A program made the translations under genes and the position numbers. The notes under the pieces are model-generated. The model saw only the letters and a list, made by a program, of their open reading frames with translations. It was not told where the DNA came from and searched no databases. Shown here piece by piece: positions 5,023 through 5,082 of a DNA stretch of 5,082 nt. This DNA is from Cyclobacteriaceae bacterium. Its GTDB lineage: Bacteria; Bacteroidota; Bacteroidia; Cytophagales; Cyclobacteriaceae. The first letter of the stretch is position 1, and each line of letters starts with the position of its first letter. The DNA lies in contig CANHCD010000185.1 of assembly GCA_947458795.1 (NCBI GenBank), positions 1 to 5,082 on the forward strand. Reading direction: 5' to 3'.

Positions 5023-5082
5023 TCAATCTACCCAGCCCCAGGGAGCAGGAGGGGTGTCGATGGGTTTGGTCAGGTCAAATCG
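5023..5082 (-). CDS. Probable C-terminal end of an unidentified minus-strand gene (partial)
   Basis: Read on the minus strand from the window edge, one frame stays open for 19 codons and stops at TGA (5025-5023); the other two minus frames hit stops within four codons. The peptide contains 'FDLTKPIDTPPAPWGWVD', with a composition that looks protein-like rather than random. The repeat array ends just beyond its stop, which fits a gene boundary. The fragment is too short to identify, and a chance open frame of this length is possible. If real, it converges on the epimerase gene across the 571-bp repeat region. Confidence 0.5.
   Translation of the reverse strand, partial: RFDLTKPIDTPPAPWGWVD

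Overview
The window looks like chromosomal DNA from a Bacteroidota bacterium, most likely a cytophagian (Algoriphagus/Cyclobacteriaceae-like). This is an inference from three things: a Bacteroidota-style Wzi-family outer-membrane protein, start codons without Shine-Dalgarno sequences, and GCGCAAAG-type intergenic repeats. There are no rRNA or tRNA genes, no CRISPR array, no transposase and no recognisable defence system.

Layout. The 3' end of a TPR-protein gene (+, 1-234) converges, across 16 bp, on a three-gene minus-strand cluster. In transcription order that cluster is a predicted surface lipoprotein (3135-2479), a Wzi-type capsule-assembly beta-barrel (2479-788; TGATG overlap with the lipoprotein gene) and a SlyD-like FKBP prolyl isomerase with a histidine-rich tail (769-251). 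A 221-bp divergent intergenic region (3136-3356) separates this operon from a plus-strand gene for non-hydrolysing UDP-GlcNAc 2-epimerase (3357-4451). After it come 571 bp without a gene (4452-5022), filled with a composite repeat array. At the right edge, a minus-strand reading frame appears to supply the last 19 codons of another gene (5082-5023), so the array lies between convergent genes.

How the genes fit together. The epimerase makes UDP-ManNAc, a precursor of surface polysaccharides. Wzi-family proteins help attach or assemble capsule at the outer membrane. The lipoprotein is translationally coupled to Wzi and may be its surface partner. SlyD is a folding helper and metal-binding protein and may simply share the transcript. 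The cell-envelope polysaccharide theme is well supported; any specific partnership is inferred.

The most unusual part is 4462-5000. It is built from 8-bp units (consensus RCGCAAAG) stacked one to three deep, arranged as inverted arms around spacers, interspersed with five GCCTGC/GCAGGC palindromes, and duplicated as a 190-bp module whose two copies match at 126 of 130 positions. This resembles a non-autonomous REP/MITE-like element family, but no mobilising enzyme is present in the window.
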